A DNA stretch of 64,000 bases from Gonocerus acuteangulatus. Its lineage: Eukaryota; Arthropoda; Insecta; Hemiptera; Coreidae. Under the pieces are notes generated by a model. The model worked only from the letters and a program-made list of their open reading frames with translations. It had not been told where the DNA came from and did not search any database. The DNA is taken from positions 25,498,126 through 25,562,125 of the forward strand of contig OX328124.1 in assembly GCA_946811695.1 (NCBI GenBank). The letters are read 5' to 3'. This document shows, piece after piece, positions 45,894 to 58,044 of this stretch (positions are counted from its first letter, which is position 1; each line of letters starts with the position of its first letter). The position numbers and the translations under genes are program-made.

Positions 45894-45953
<60 letters not shown>
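45894..45953. repeat. (TA)n microsatellite
   Basis: A TA run of about 60 bases between the 45-kb element and a GTTAACCAGC-family repeat. Confidence 0.95.
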
Positions 45954-45959
<6 letters not shown>

Positions 45960-45962
<3 letters not shown>

Positions 45963-46837
45963 ATATTTGTCTGTTCGCGGATTTCTGGCCTCCCTAATGG
46001 TCCGATATTGATGAAATTTGGTACAAAAATCGGTCGCCCGATTTGAAAGGTCAAGTTCGTTAACCAGCAAAATCCGCCCACTGGAAGATGGCGTTTGGGG
46101 CGAAATTCACGCAAAAAAAATCGTAACGCTTATGTTTTTGAGTTCATAAGCTTGTAAGTTCTCGTTTTATAGGCTTCTTTGGCTAGGAAAACGAATGAAA
46201 CCATTTTCAAGGCAATAGCTTTAACCGTTTTGGAGAAAATTGGAAAAATAGTTTTTGAATACCGTTTTTGGTTTGGGTACTTAGAATCATGGGATTCAGT
46301 TGAAACATTTTCTGCATGTTTTACTATCATTAAAACTAATATGTTGAAATTTTGGTTACGTTTGGAGTTAAGGAAGGGTTAGAATAAAATATTTTATTAA
46401 CAGACATAAAAAGTTTTGGTAACTTTGTATATTTTCCTTAATATCTCGAAAAAGGTTGAGAATCTTGGTAAACAAAAGAATACCATTAGAAAGCTTACTA
46501 AATGCTCTACAAAAAAGGTTCTGATGAAAGTTTTGATTAGGCGATGTCAATCGGAGAAATAAGTGCTTAAAACATTAAAGTAATTGATTTTGCTTATTCG
46601 AACTGTTCTTTTTGTCTGTTTTTATTCCTTGTTATTTTTTAATTGCTTATAGTTGGATAATGTATTTTACAATAAAACAGATTAGGCAAAATAAGAAAAA
46701 CAATTCATTGTTAGAAATATAGCTTGCCAAGAGAAAAAGATTCGATGACGTCTTTTGAATATTTTCAATTGCCTTTATGCTGTTGGTTTTTTTATTTTTT
46801 AATTGATTTTATCTGTAGAATTATTACTATAGTAAAA
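45960..46837. other. Intergenic between convergent genes
   Basis: A GTTAACCAGC-family repeat at 45960-46110, then AT-rich sequence with chance ORFs on both strands. Confidence 0.45.
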
Positions 46838-46918
46838 GAACACAGGAATACGAAGACAGGTATAGTTGGGATTCGGCTAGGAGAAAAACGTCAGACTTTC
46901 AAAAAGAAATCTGTATTT

Positions 46919-46958
46919 TGGACGTTTCGACCGCAACAATGGCAGCCTTCTTCAGCAC
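46919..46958 (-). ncRNA. Hammerhead-like ribozyme motif (left arm)
   Basis: GUG-CUGAAGA-A-GGCUGC CAUUGUU GCGGUC-GAAA-CG-UC|CA. Stem II is 6 bp with two wobble pairs; stem I is only 2 bp. Confidence 0.55.
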
Positions 46959-47179
46959 TAGAGAATGCCTAGGGGGGGGGGGGAGGGAGGAAGACCTCGA
47001 GGACAGACTTAGGTAACCATGGTTAGAAGTAAGTCATACTTCTAACCATGGTTACCTAAGTCTGTCCTCGAGGTCTTCCTCCCTCCCCCCCCCCTAGGCA
47101 TCATACTTCTAACCATGGTTACCTAAGTCTGTCCTCGAGGTCTTCCTCCCTCCCCCCCCCCCCCCCTAGGCATTCTCTA

Positions 47180-47219
47180 GTGCTGAAGAAGGCTGCCATT
47201 GTTGCGGTCGAAACGTCCA
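47180..47219 (+). ncRNA. Hammerhead-like ribozyme motif (right arm)
   Basis: Same core as at 46919-46958, on the opposite strand: CUGAAGA at 47183, GAAA at 47210. Confidence 0.55.
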
Positions 47220-47526
47220 AAATACAGATTTCTTTTTGAAAGTCTGACGTTTTTCTCCTAGCCGAATCCCAACTATACCTGTCTTCGTATCTCTACAGCG
47301 GCTAACTATCTCCATCCACACTATGAACACAGGAATATGTGAAATTTTTTGATATTTTCCAATTCATTGAAACGTATGAAATGAAGTATCGGTAGAAGAG
47401 GTTTCTAGGGTCTGGCGGACCCGACCCCAGGTATAGCCATAAAACCCTTTGAACAAAGGCCGAGGAAAATATTATCTGTTTCTATTCTATGCTTTTCAAA
47501 TGAGAATAGGGATATGAACAGGAACC

Positions 47527-47694
47527 GGGGTCTCCCGTGGTCTAATGGCTAGCGCCTTGGATTCATAAGCGGGAGGTGGTGGCTTCGATTCCCAACCTCC
47601 GGCAGGAATTTTATCATCCCACGGCTCGCTGGCAAAATTCCTCGCTACACCCTAGATGTCGGCGCTAATGACCTAAATGTAGATGCGCCGTAAG

Positions 47695-47725
<31 letters not shown>
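47527..47725 (+). mobile_element. tRNA-Glu-like SINE, copy 2 (full length)
   Basis: GGGGTCTCCCGTGGTCTAAT head, AAGCGGGAGG arm and GCGCTAATGACC near the 3' end, ending ATGCGCCGTAAG and a 32-base poly(A). The B box is slightly mutated (GCTTCGATTCCC). Confidence 0.87.
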
Positions 47726-47727
<2 letters not shown>

Positions 47728-48083
47728 AACTGGAACCGCGCTAAGATGATGCAGTTCCTGCGAGTCGGACTTTTTATGTTTTGTTTTAATAAATACTTAA
47801 AACTGTTTCTATATCCAGAAGCTAGGAAAACATTAAAACTTAGTTGATTTGTATATGCAGGATGAATAATTCCCATTAAAACAAATTAATATTATTTTAC
47901 TAAAATGTATACACATATAAAATTTGAGAGGTGAACAAAATAATAGTAATTTACAAACATTCATTTTTTAACATATTATACAATATTAAAACAAATAATG
48001 TCTTATTACATCATAATAAAATTATAAAAAATAAATAATTTCTTCTAAGTAAATTATAAAAACATTCTGAATTGTGTGTTTGG

Positions 48084-48213
48084 TCATGTATATTTATGTA
48101 TCCTCCACGGACCACCACAACGGCAAGATCTTAGCCAGCGCTGATCCCATGCACGAATAGCAGCTGTCCGGGGAGGAGTAGATATTTGTGACGCTTGGGT
48201 TTTTCCTCCACAC
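48084..48213 (-). CDS. MED16: MED16 last exon and stop
   Basis: Starts after CTTTTTTAAG. Reads CGGKTQASQISTPPRTAAIR then AWDQRWLRSCRCGGPWRIHK and stops (TGA at 48086-48084). The CxCGG pairs and 'W[DE]QRW' are conserved at MED16 C-termini. I found no clear AATAAA just downstream on this strand. Confidence 0.93.
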
Positions 48214-51200
48214 CTTAAAAAAGAAAAATGAGATTAGCTTGAATTTTAAAATTTAATAAAATTATGTAAACATCACCTAGTGAACTAGCTTATTTACTTC
48301 CTTCCAATATGGAACATAACCCGCTTGGCATAATGACCCCTGATGACACCATCCAGATGTTCAGGCCAGAAATTACATTTCATAACACAAAGATAACAAA
48401 AAACTGATCATTAAAATTTTTATATGTGTATAAATAGAACCAGCTGACTACCTGTGCTTCATCACGGCAGATAAGTAGTTATTTTATTGCGTTAAATAAT
48501 GTATCATCAAAATTAACATAGTTTTGTGCAGTTTATTACAGCATGGTTCCCGTCATACTATAAGTTATTCATCAATTGATAAGTAATCAAAGTATAATGT
48601 TTCTTGACACTGGGGTGGCCCGGACCTGTGTCAACAAACAGAGATAACCCGTTAGCTATAGGTTACCAGTAACAGGAGTTTAACCAGTACAGGTTAAAAT
48701 TCGTTGTAAGTAACAAATAGACGTTAAAATTTAAAGATGTATGTTTCCAAGATGTCATTTGGAAACACCCATTATACATGAGAGCATTACCAAGACGTGT
48801 TCTGAGTGGGGGTGCTCATGGGTGAGGAGGCTGTGCAAGGGGTCATATTATTACCTTGGATGGACCATCACCGGGTAGAGCATAAACTCTATGAGGGATA
48901 AAATCACAGTTTATTTAAAAATAATATTATGAAATAGATACAGTATGGTAAAAGCTGGCCTTTTTTCATTCTAGCAACACATGCTGCCTAGGCATGTTTG
49001 CTCTCTTTAAAACCAACTAAAAATTCAAACCCCTCTAAAAATACTTAAAAATTTTAATATCAAAAAAACCTTTCTTAGCAAGTATTTACACTCTATAGGA
49101 AGTGTCCATGCAAAATTTCAAATTTTCTGTCAAGTGGTTTGGGCTGGGTGATGATAGGTCAGTGAGTGAGTGGTATTTGACAAATATATAGTAGATTTGT
49201 CTGTTTGTACTCTCAATAAACCATTAACAAAAATGGTCAAGCAATTTAATTTTTTTTTTTTTTTAAATCCAAATGCCTAACACTGAGTCAGTGCTTAGTG
49301 TATGAGACTCTTGGACTGGGGAACCTAGATGCGCTGGTTTGAATACAGTCTCAGGAAGTTAGGCCTCTTTCACCGATCTATCTATCTAGTTGAAGAGCGC
49401 TCGACTTCACCGTGGATGTTAGTAAAGGGTGATAGCCAGTAAACAGCTCAGCTCTAATGACTTTAGCAGTCAATGAAAAAAATCAAAATACTTTAACTAC
49501 CAGAATGGCCTGAAACGTAATACAAAAACTTAAAAATATATTTACACAAATTTTATTTCTTACCTGCAGCATTGTTTAACAAGAAGAGGCTGTTTTCCAA
49601 GATACAGGTGCCTGATAGTGTCTAAGCTCTGATCAGTAGCTAGGCTACCTTCAATCTGTGGACTCTCTGGTTCGTACGTTAGGCTATCAGGTTCAACACC
49701 ATACTCCAACTTACAATACATACCATTTTAAAAATCAAAATTTTTTTAAAAAGAGAAATGAACATAAATTTGGTATTATATCATAGTCAGTAAATTATTA
49801 ATTTGAATTACCTGAATAGGTAATGACTGGTATGGAAGAAGGGGAGAAGCTATGAAGACTAGTGGAGAACTAGGATTCATTTGCGGAACCATAACTTGGC
49901 TCGGTAACAAGCAGCATTCGTCTAAAAAAAGATAAGAAATTACAAAAATGGAATACTAAAATAAATAGTGATCCAAAATCTCAACAATTTTTCTTGTGTA
50001 GGCAGAAGGCTAATGAATAAAATTCCAAATTAACATAGTCATCAATTTATTAAAAATAGCTCTACATGTTCGTCTACAGATGCCTCCTCAAGCCAAAAAA
50101 CGAAATACAGCCTAATAGAACGTAGACGAACTTTCCACTACACTGGGCATGTCTTAACTGAAGACCAACTAAAAGCAACAATCAGCTGATTTTCTTCTAA
50201 AGAGAAAAAAATTGTTGCAAAAATAACCTAACTCGGTTTATTAGGAGAGCAGGTTTTCCCCGGATCCAAATTACTAATTAGCTCATACTGGTTGTAATTT
50301 CTGTTGTATTGTAACAAAATGTGGTATACATCGTGGGAATTTAATGAGGAAGAAGTATTGTAAAAATAAACTAAATCAGTCTATTGCTCTTGTTCCAAGA
50401 AAAAGAGCAGAACTATTCATGTTTTAATTTTTTTTTTTTACAGGTTATTTTAACCCTTCAACAACGGCAACCCGCACGACCATAGATGTCCATGGAGCGG
50501 AGCCCGTTTCCTCCTCCTGGTTCCACAGGCTGGCATTAAAATAGCTGAGCCTCCACCGCTCATCTCTTCTTGTTTCTCCTAATATGCTTTTTTTTTTTTT
50601 TTTAATAATTTAAGTCAAATATGTTGGCGTTGGTATAATATATAAAAATCATGATCTCTATGTACTCATCAACTGGTGTAACACAAATAATGTCCTTCTG
50701 AGGGACCCTAACTATTCAATAGGCCTGAACTGCATACTGCATATTTAATGAACATCAGCGGATACAAAAGTGACTAGTGCTTACATAACCTACTGCTAGG
50801 CCTTGTCATGAAAGTAACTATCAGGCCACAGGGCATGCCGGCCTATTGCCACAAATGTGGTATAAGGACAAAGAGCATGAAAGCCTATTGTAACAAAGGT
50901 GGCTTTCTGTCTAGAATGGGTAAAGCAAGTTATTCAGGAATGCAGTCTACACTACCCAAATTCTGAGGAAAGTGTTTAGTGATGCAGCTCCTGTGTGACG
51001 GGCTTTTAGTGTGTAGGACTGATTTTTTTTTATTTTCCTACTAAAATATTAATAAAATCCAATTCACCAAAGTGCATAGAATTAATACTAAATAAAATGT
51101 TTCTCACCAAGCAATGTTTCATCAGGTTCATGTCCTTGGGCTAACTTTGAAAGAAGCTTGAAAAGAAGAAGGAGAACATCTAGATTTTCTGCTGATTTCA

Positions 51201-54200
51201 CAAAGAGTGGTAGACATGTCGACCTTAGAAGGCCCCAAACTCTAATAATAACAAGTAAACTTCGGAGAGAATTGATAGCCTTCACGTCTCTTAAGTATTC
51301 AGACTAAAAAAAAAGATAAATTAGTGCTTATTAATAACTGTAAATGGCTAAGTAAAATGTATGAGTGAGCTGAATTACAGGTAATGAGAAATAGAAAACT
51401 ACATATTAAGGGGTAATACTACAATGTAACTTTTTTTTATGGGCTAAAATTTTTCCTTAACTAATCAAAAATGATACCCAAGATTGTTTATGTGAAGAAA
51501 AAAGTTTTAAATGGGCAAAAAACATGATTTTGCAATTGAAGTTCTGATGCCAAGTGAACATGATGCAGAATTAAAGATAATTTTTTGAGCAAGCTTTGAT
51601 TTGTCCCTTTTTAATTGCTAGGTTTTTTTCGGTCCTCCTTCAAAACATTTCAAAATTAAAACCCTTTTTTTTTAACTTTATTACAAGAAAGCATGAAAAA
51701 AAAATTAAATAGTAAAAAATTGAACATTTCAGAACATTAAACTTTAAAGTCATTTTCTCAAAACTATGTTTATCAATCAAATCTGGCGTCTTCAATTTTT
51801 AGTAAATAGTGAAAGAAGTTTATTTGTTGTCTTATTTATTTTGTGATTTTTCAAACCAAGAAAAACATTTTTTAAAACACGAAATTGTTAATTTTTAAGC
51901 CAGAAAAAAATGTTTTTAAACCAAGATTTTTTTGTTCCTACTTATGGGATGACCTGATTTTTTCACCATGGTCACCTAACTTATACATTTTTCTATGAAA
52001 ATCTGATGTTTTTCTTTTAGCTGAATTCCAACCATCCCTTGACTTCTTATCACCTCAACAGCTAAATTATCTTCATCACATATTCTTTATAATATTATCT
52101 AAGGCACGCTGCAAATACTGCGTCCAATTTTACGTGGTTAATACTACTTTGTCCTGTCGTGTGGAGTTTTTATTAATGCAGACAATGGTTTGTAATCTGT
52201 CTTAACTTGTTTTCAGGTTCAGTCCATTCTTTTCGCCAGTCATCAGATATCTCACTTCGTGCTGTACTGCATAAATCTGACTGAGCTTCTACATCAGACG
52301 ACAAAATCACAGTTTAAATAAATATATAAAATAAGAAAAAAGAGCACTTTATGGCCTTATTGTATTTCCTTCTTGGCGTATTTTATATTAAATAAATGAC
52401 TGTTTCATGAATAATGACAAATATTTCTTTTTTACTTCCAATGAATCATAGATGACAATCACTTAAAGTTGGAGGGGGGAGGATGAAGGACAAGAATAGT
52501 CATTGATAAAGAACATATATTGCATCTCATAAAAATAATTACTATAAAATTCTATCATAGCTTATTGAAGAAGTAGTCATTCACTTGGTTCTTACAAAGG
52601 GGGTCTGCTATTTAATACAATTATCAATATGGCTAAGACTAATACACACAATACTGGAAAAATCATCAGGATTCCACGTATTTCAATTCAAGAGGAAGCA
52701 GATGAATTTGATGAATTCGGATTCGGCCTTAAGAAAAGTATGTGGATTATTTTTATTTATACATTTTATACTTATTGTATATTTTATACTTTTATATGTT
52801 TATGAAGGAAATCTAAGAAGGTATTTAATTTTTTACTTAATTCAATTATGCTATCATAGAATTATTTTTATACTGGGTTCCCACCGAGTTTTGGAAATGG
52901 AATACCCAGACCTTCCAGATAGTGGTAATTGATAGTAATCGAGGGATTCGGTGTGAGGGTGCACATAATAAATAACAAAAGAAATTTGTTTTAGATAATT
53001 ATATGAGTTAATAAACACGCACTAAGTTAATATGGTAGCTTACTGGAGTTAAAAAAAATATATATACAAAATTAAAAGACCAAGTTGAGCATGCTAACTA
53101 AATTTGCATTTCATAATGACACAGATACGAAGTGAATATTTTCAAATCTAATAGATATGCAAATATTGTTATATTAATCAGAATAATACAATCATTAACT
53201 AAGGAGAGTTTTTATTTATTTATTGACTGCGGACTATTACTGAAGGAATTTTTCTGGCAGATTCCGTACTACATAATAGCACACCCACAAACCTAAAAGA
53301 AGGGGAATTACGTAATGAGGTCCCAAACTAAATACGAAGGGAATAGGACAAAGCCTGGAATAGTGGGGATAGAACGAAAGCCAAGCTATCTGCTGTCGCA
53401 CAAGCCACGACAACGGGCCCTCAGAACACATTTCTCTGACGCATATGCCTCGATGCTCAGCTCGAACGTGTTAAACAATTCTTTCCTTGTGAATTACAAA
53501 TAAAAATCTGAGAAAGCGGTTCCAGTATTTTTGTGATCTATGAGTCATGAAACTTCAACATTCCTCATCGGCACCTCTGGATTACATCATCCTCTGGGGC
53601 TATAATAGTAAAACATGGTATAAAATAGTCTAAATAATAATAACATGAGCATTACTCACAACTGGTGCTTTGTATTGCTCAGGAATTCTCGCCAATATAT
53701 TTAATGCAAGATCTGCTGTCCATTGAATCAACTGTTGCAGTGATTGTAGTGTACTAGGTTCCATAGTAAACTCTTTACATTCTAAATGTATTAACACCTT
53801 ATCAATGTCAGTATTCTGATTTTCACTAAGCAAACCTAAAATAAAACAAAAATTATCACAAAAATATTGCTTTTGCTTATAACCATCTGTCTTAAGGAGT
53901 AACAAGAATAATTAAGCAAAGTAATTTGTATTAGGCACATGGAAGGGGTTTAAAATAAAGTGTTACAGAAAGAAAATGCAGTGCTTCTTTTTTACTGGCC
54001 CAGATTATACACAGAAAATAAATTGCATATCATTTGTATTGTATAATTCCTAAGGTTTGTCATAAAAATTCCTCTAAATTCTCAAATAAATAACCGAATT
54101 TATTGAATTCTAGCTATTACTAGCACTGTATGCTTATCCACTCCTAGAGCACAGGCAGTGACTATGGGCTTTACTGATTTTTTCCAGGGTTTTCAATACT

Positions 54201-57200
54201 TTAACTAAACTCTGATAAAAAAAAGCTTCCCATATCCATTTTTTTAATATAAGGCTTTGCACTCCACTTTGGCCACTTTAAAACCTTTGTTTTTTTGCAT
54301 TGTTACATTCAGTGGAATCATTGTCTTCATCCCAAATTAAAATATCACGCTTGTAATTAAAGGCCAACAGAATGAGATGAATGCCCTCATCAGAAAGAAC
54401 TACAGTATACTCTTGTTAATGTGGCGTTTTTGGGAACAGGGGTACAGTCGGATTAGAGAAAACGCCGGATTAGAGAATTCAGTCAGAAGCGGTCAGTTAT
54501 GTATTTGAAAAACCTTATTATTTGAGGATATAATAATGTTTTCTATTTTTAATATTGCATATTTAAAATGGTACATACTATTAAAATCACTTTAAAAACT
54601 CGCAATAAATGTTCGAACTAGACTGGCTAAAATCAGGTGTTCTGTCTGTAGGTGCCTTAGTAGAAACACAGGTTCCTGCATCTGAAATGAAACATATATG
54701 CCTTCTTCCATTCAATGAAATACCACAAAACAAATGTTTGCTAGCTAGGAAGGGAAGGTTTTCTAGGAACCATCGAGCAGGTCTAGCTCCTCCGAGTTCT
54801 GAGATCCGTAACCCATTCCTCTCGGAGACCAGTTTAGAGAGCGCGATGGATAAGAGAACACCGAATAAGGAAGAGTCTAGTGTATTCATTTTCAATTCCA
54901 ACAACAAACTCACAGAAGTACTAAAGAACTAGGTAGATAATGAAAAAGCCTCGGGAGAATGACGGTCTCAGATGGTTTCAAATATAAACAGGACTAGCAT
55001 CCAACTAAGAAGTGGATTTACCCACATCCTCCAATCTTTTCATTGAAATAAATATTTAATAATATTGCTGACAATCTTTAAATGACTCTAATGATCATAA
55101 ATAATTTGAAATAAAATGAAAAAATAATTTGATTCAGGGGCAGTATACCCTTAGGAGAACAATAAGAGCACAGAAGTAACATTCTAATGGAGGAAGGGAG
55201 GAACCGAACTAAAGAGTAGAAAAAAAAACCATAAAATATAAGTAAATAAAGAGTCTCTTTAAACATTTAATTTAATACAACTTTTTTTCCAGAGAATAAT
55301 AAAACATAAAATTGAACAACTTACTCGCAACACTATCTGCTGGTCCTTTCTCGTGGCTGGTCATATCAGACGGCCTTAAAAGGGAAGTAAAAGCAGTTGA
55401 GACAGCATTCAACATAAGGAGGGAATTTATTTCTGCTGCTTTGTTTTGGCCAGTTGTAGTTAGCCTGTGAAATTTCAACAATTATAAATATTGTGTGGTT
55501 TCATATAATATTTGAAGGATTCAATTGAAAACCAGTCTAAACTACATTTATACAAAATTGGATCTTTTCCAATATCTCGAAACCGGGTATTAAATTATAT
55601 AAAATATTCAAAAGCTTATTAAATTTCCTACAAATACAGTTCTTATGCAATTTTTGATAGAGCAATCTTGTTCGGAGAAATCAATGCTTAAATGGAGTAA
55701 TTTCCACTTAGGATATTTTCAGTTTCCTGTTGGGGCGCCTAGGATCTTGCTTTCCTTTGACATTTCATTTTACATTTATACATGTGTTGATATTTTTCAT
55801 GAAAGATTTAGACAAAACATGAATTATTTCTATTGTAAACATCAAACTTTTTTACGGCACATCGACATCTAGGTCATTAGCATCAGGTTTATATTGGTGT
55901 CCTATAAATTGACACAGACAGCGTTAATATGATGTAAACCACAAAAAAAAATAAACGCAGACCATTATTCAGCCACGCTTTCATTTTTACACTGATTTCT
56001 ATAGAATTTTGGGGTTTTTAAGAAGCCTAAAGATTCGATTTAGTAATTTTGAACTTGACACTTCGATTTTGCCATTGTTTTTTGTTTTGTGTGTGTATTT
56101 ATAATCACTAAGCAATCATTAGACTATTTTAATACTGCCATCATTTTTTATTCCACCCGTCGTCAAAATGTCAATATAAGTTATACATAAAAATTACAAA
56201 AGTTTAAAATTCTGTTGTCTAATTCAAGACATTAATTATTTAGCAGATCAGCAGAAATTAAATTAAACATGCACAGATTTTTTTCATTTATTATTCTTTT
56301 AATTTTAACATATTTTTATTATTTACAAATAATTTTAGGACGGGTTATCTATAGGTTACCACCCTTTTCTATAGAAAGAAAAGCCACCACCCCCGGGGGG
56401 AATCAAATCCATGACCCGCACACACCTTAGCACTCACGGCCACCGGGCCTCCAAGACTTTGAGATATTTAAAAAATATTTAAACATATTTTTTAGCAAAA
56501 TACAAACAAAAAACTTGACTTTCTAAGCACTTTGTTAAATTTAGTTTGCCGTTTTGTGGTGTCTCAATTTACTGCCTCTTTCAGGGGTTATTCCCACCTG
56601 AAGCCAGTTTGTGAATTTTCTCAGCGAGCCCTGAGATGAGCCTGCCGTCGGTGGGGATCGAACCCACCATCTCCCGCTTATGGATCTAGCGCGCTAGCCA
56701 CTAGACCATGGGAGACCCCTCTACTACAAGTTATTGTCAGAACTTTCATAAAAATGTGAACAAATTTGAATTTAGACAACTCACCGAGCTAAAGCCATTT
56801 TCATTTGAAGATGAGCAGTGTAATAATACTGCTGTACAGCCTGTGGCTGTTTGGAAAAATTGTCTGATATTCTATCTGCAATAGCATCAACAATAGATGA
56901 CTGAAGTGATACAAGCACATCCCAATTATCTGTTCCAGCAATAAGGCAATAATCCAAAAGAGCACTTGCAACATTAACAGTCATTCCAACACCTAAAACA
57001 TTTAAGATAAAATATTAATTAAAATAAGTCAGAACTTTGCCCCAACTTGAGAATTAAATGTTTCCTTAATATAGTAATTTATTAAGGCCCTTATTCAATT
57101 TTCAATTTATTAAATCGGTTATTCAGCTTCTTAATACAAAGAAAAATATTTTGAAGATAAGTTGTTACACAACTGACCTGGTTCTAAAATTGGAGGCACT

Positions 57201-57997
57201 TTAAACAAATATAACTGTCCATGAGAATCTACAGCTACAAGCGCACAACCAAGCCAAGTTAAATCCATGTGAGTGATTTTAGTGCAGAGACGCTGATGTT
57301 TCGCAGCATCTTCAAGCCATGCACAAGCCAATGAACGACTCCCAACCTAAATTGGTAAATAAAAAGTCTTATATATTGGAAATCTTGATTTTAATGAAAA
57401 CTTATTATTGCTTGTACTTGTTACTTCTCAAAATTAATCCTAATGCCATAATTTTTGTTCAAATGGGCTAAGTATAATGCTCTTTTATTAGATAACATTT
57501 CATAAATATGTTCTATTGGAATTTGTATTTAATCATTCATTATGTCTTCATAAAACCATTTTTATATCTCAGTTTATGATTCAAAGAATTAATTTATTTA
57601 AATCATCCAAAAATGTGTTAATTTTATTTAAAACGTCCAATGTAATAATTAAACTATTAATCATAATAATTTTACCACTCCAATGGGTGGCATTAATCCT
57701 TACATGCCAAAGCACCAATATATTTAGTTGGTGTGTTGGGTGTTGGGCATTTCAGGCCCATCATATTAGTGAGTGACGTGTGTGAAACTTCTCAGAACAA
57801 GATATATCGCAGCCTGGTCCTTCCCCAGCTCAAGGATGTGTTATTGAAGAGCATTCTAGCATTTCGAGGAAGACAGTTGGCCTTTTCCGAAGCGTAAACA
57901 ATGTAATTTGCTGTCGAAGCACCGTAGTTTCAAGGGAAATAAGTTAACTTTCAGTAGTACAAAGGTGTTACGTGTAAAGGTTTTTGCATTAATTACA

Positions 57998-58044
<47 letters not shown>

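Larger units (their letters stand above)
46851..47324. mobile_element. Penelope-like composite element with 13-bp target duplication and partly duplicated arm
   Basis: GAACACAGGAATA at 46838-46850 recurs at 47325-47337. The left arm 46851-47027 is inverted in the right half, and the inner part of the right arm (ACTTCTAACCATGGTTACCT ... TCCTCCCTCC) is present twice in tandem (about 47038-47098 and 47105-47166). Both arms carry a hammerhead-like core. The right end extends about 36 bp past the palindrome. Confidence 0.8.

Noticed and set aside
47529..47600. tRNA-Glu gene
   Set aside because: It is followed by a SINE body and poly(A) and is repeated at 2322 and 56607; the arms do not fold as a tRNA.
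54587..54932. Overlapping 107- and 108-codon ORFs on both strands in a MED16 intron
   Set aside because: Neither has splice borders compatible with MED16 phases nor a recognised domain; they may be part of an unassigned repeat.
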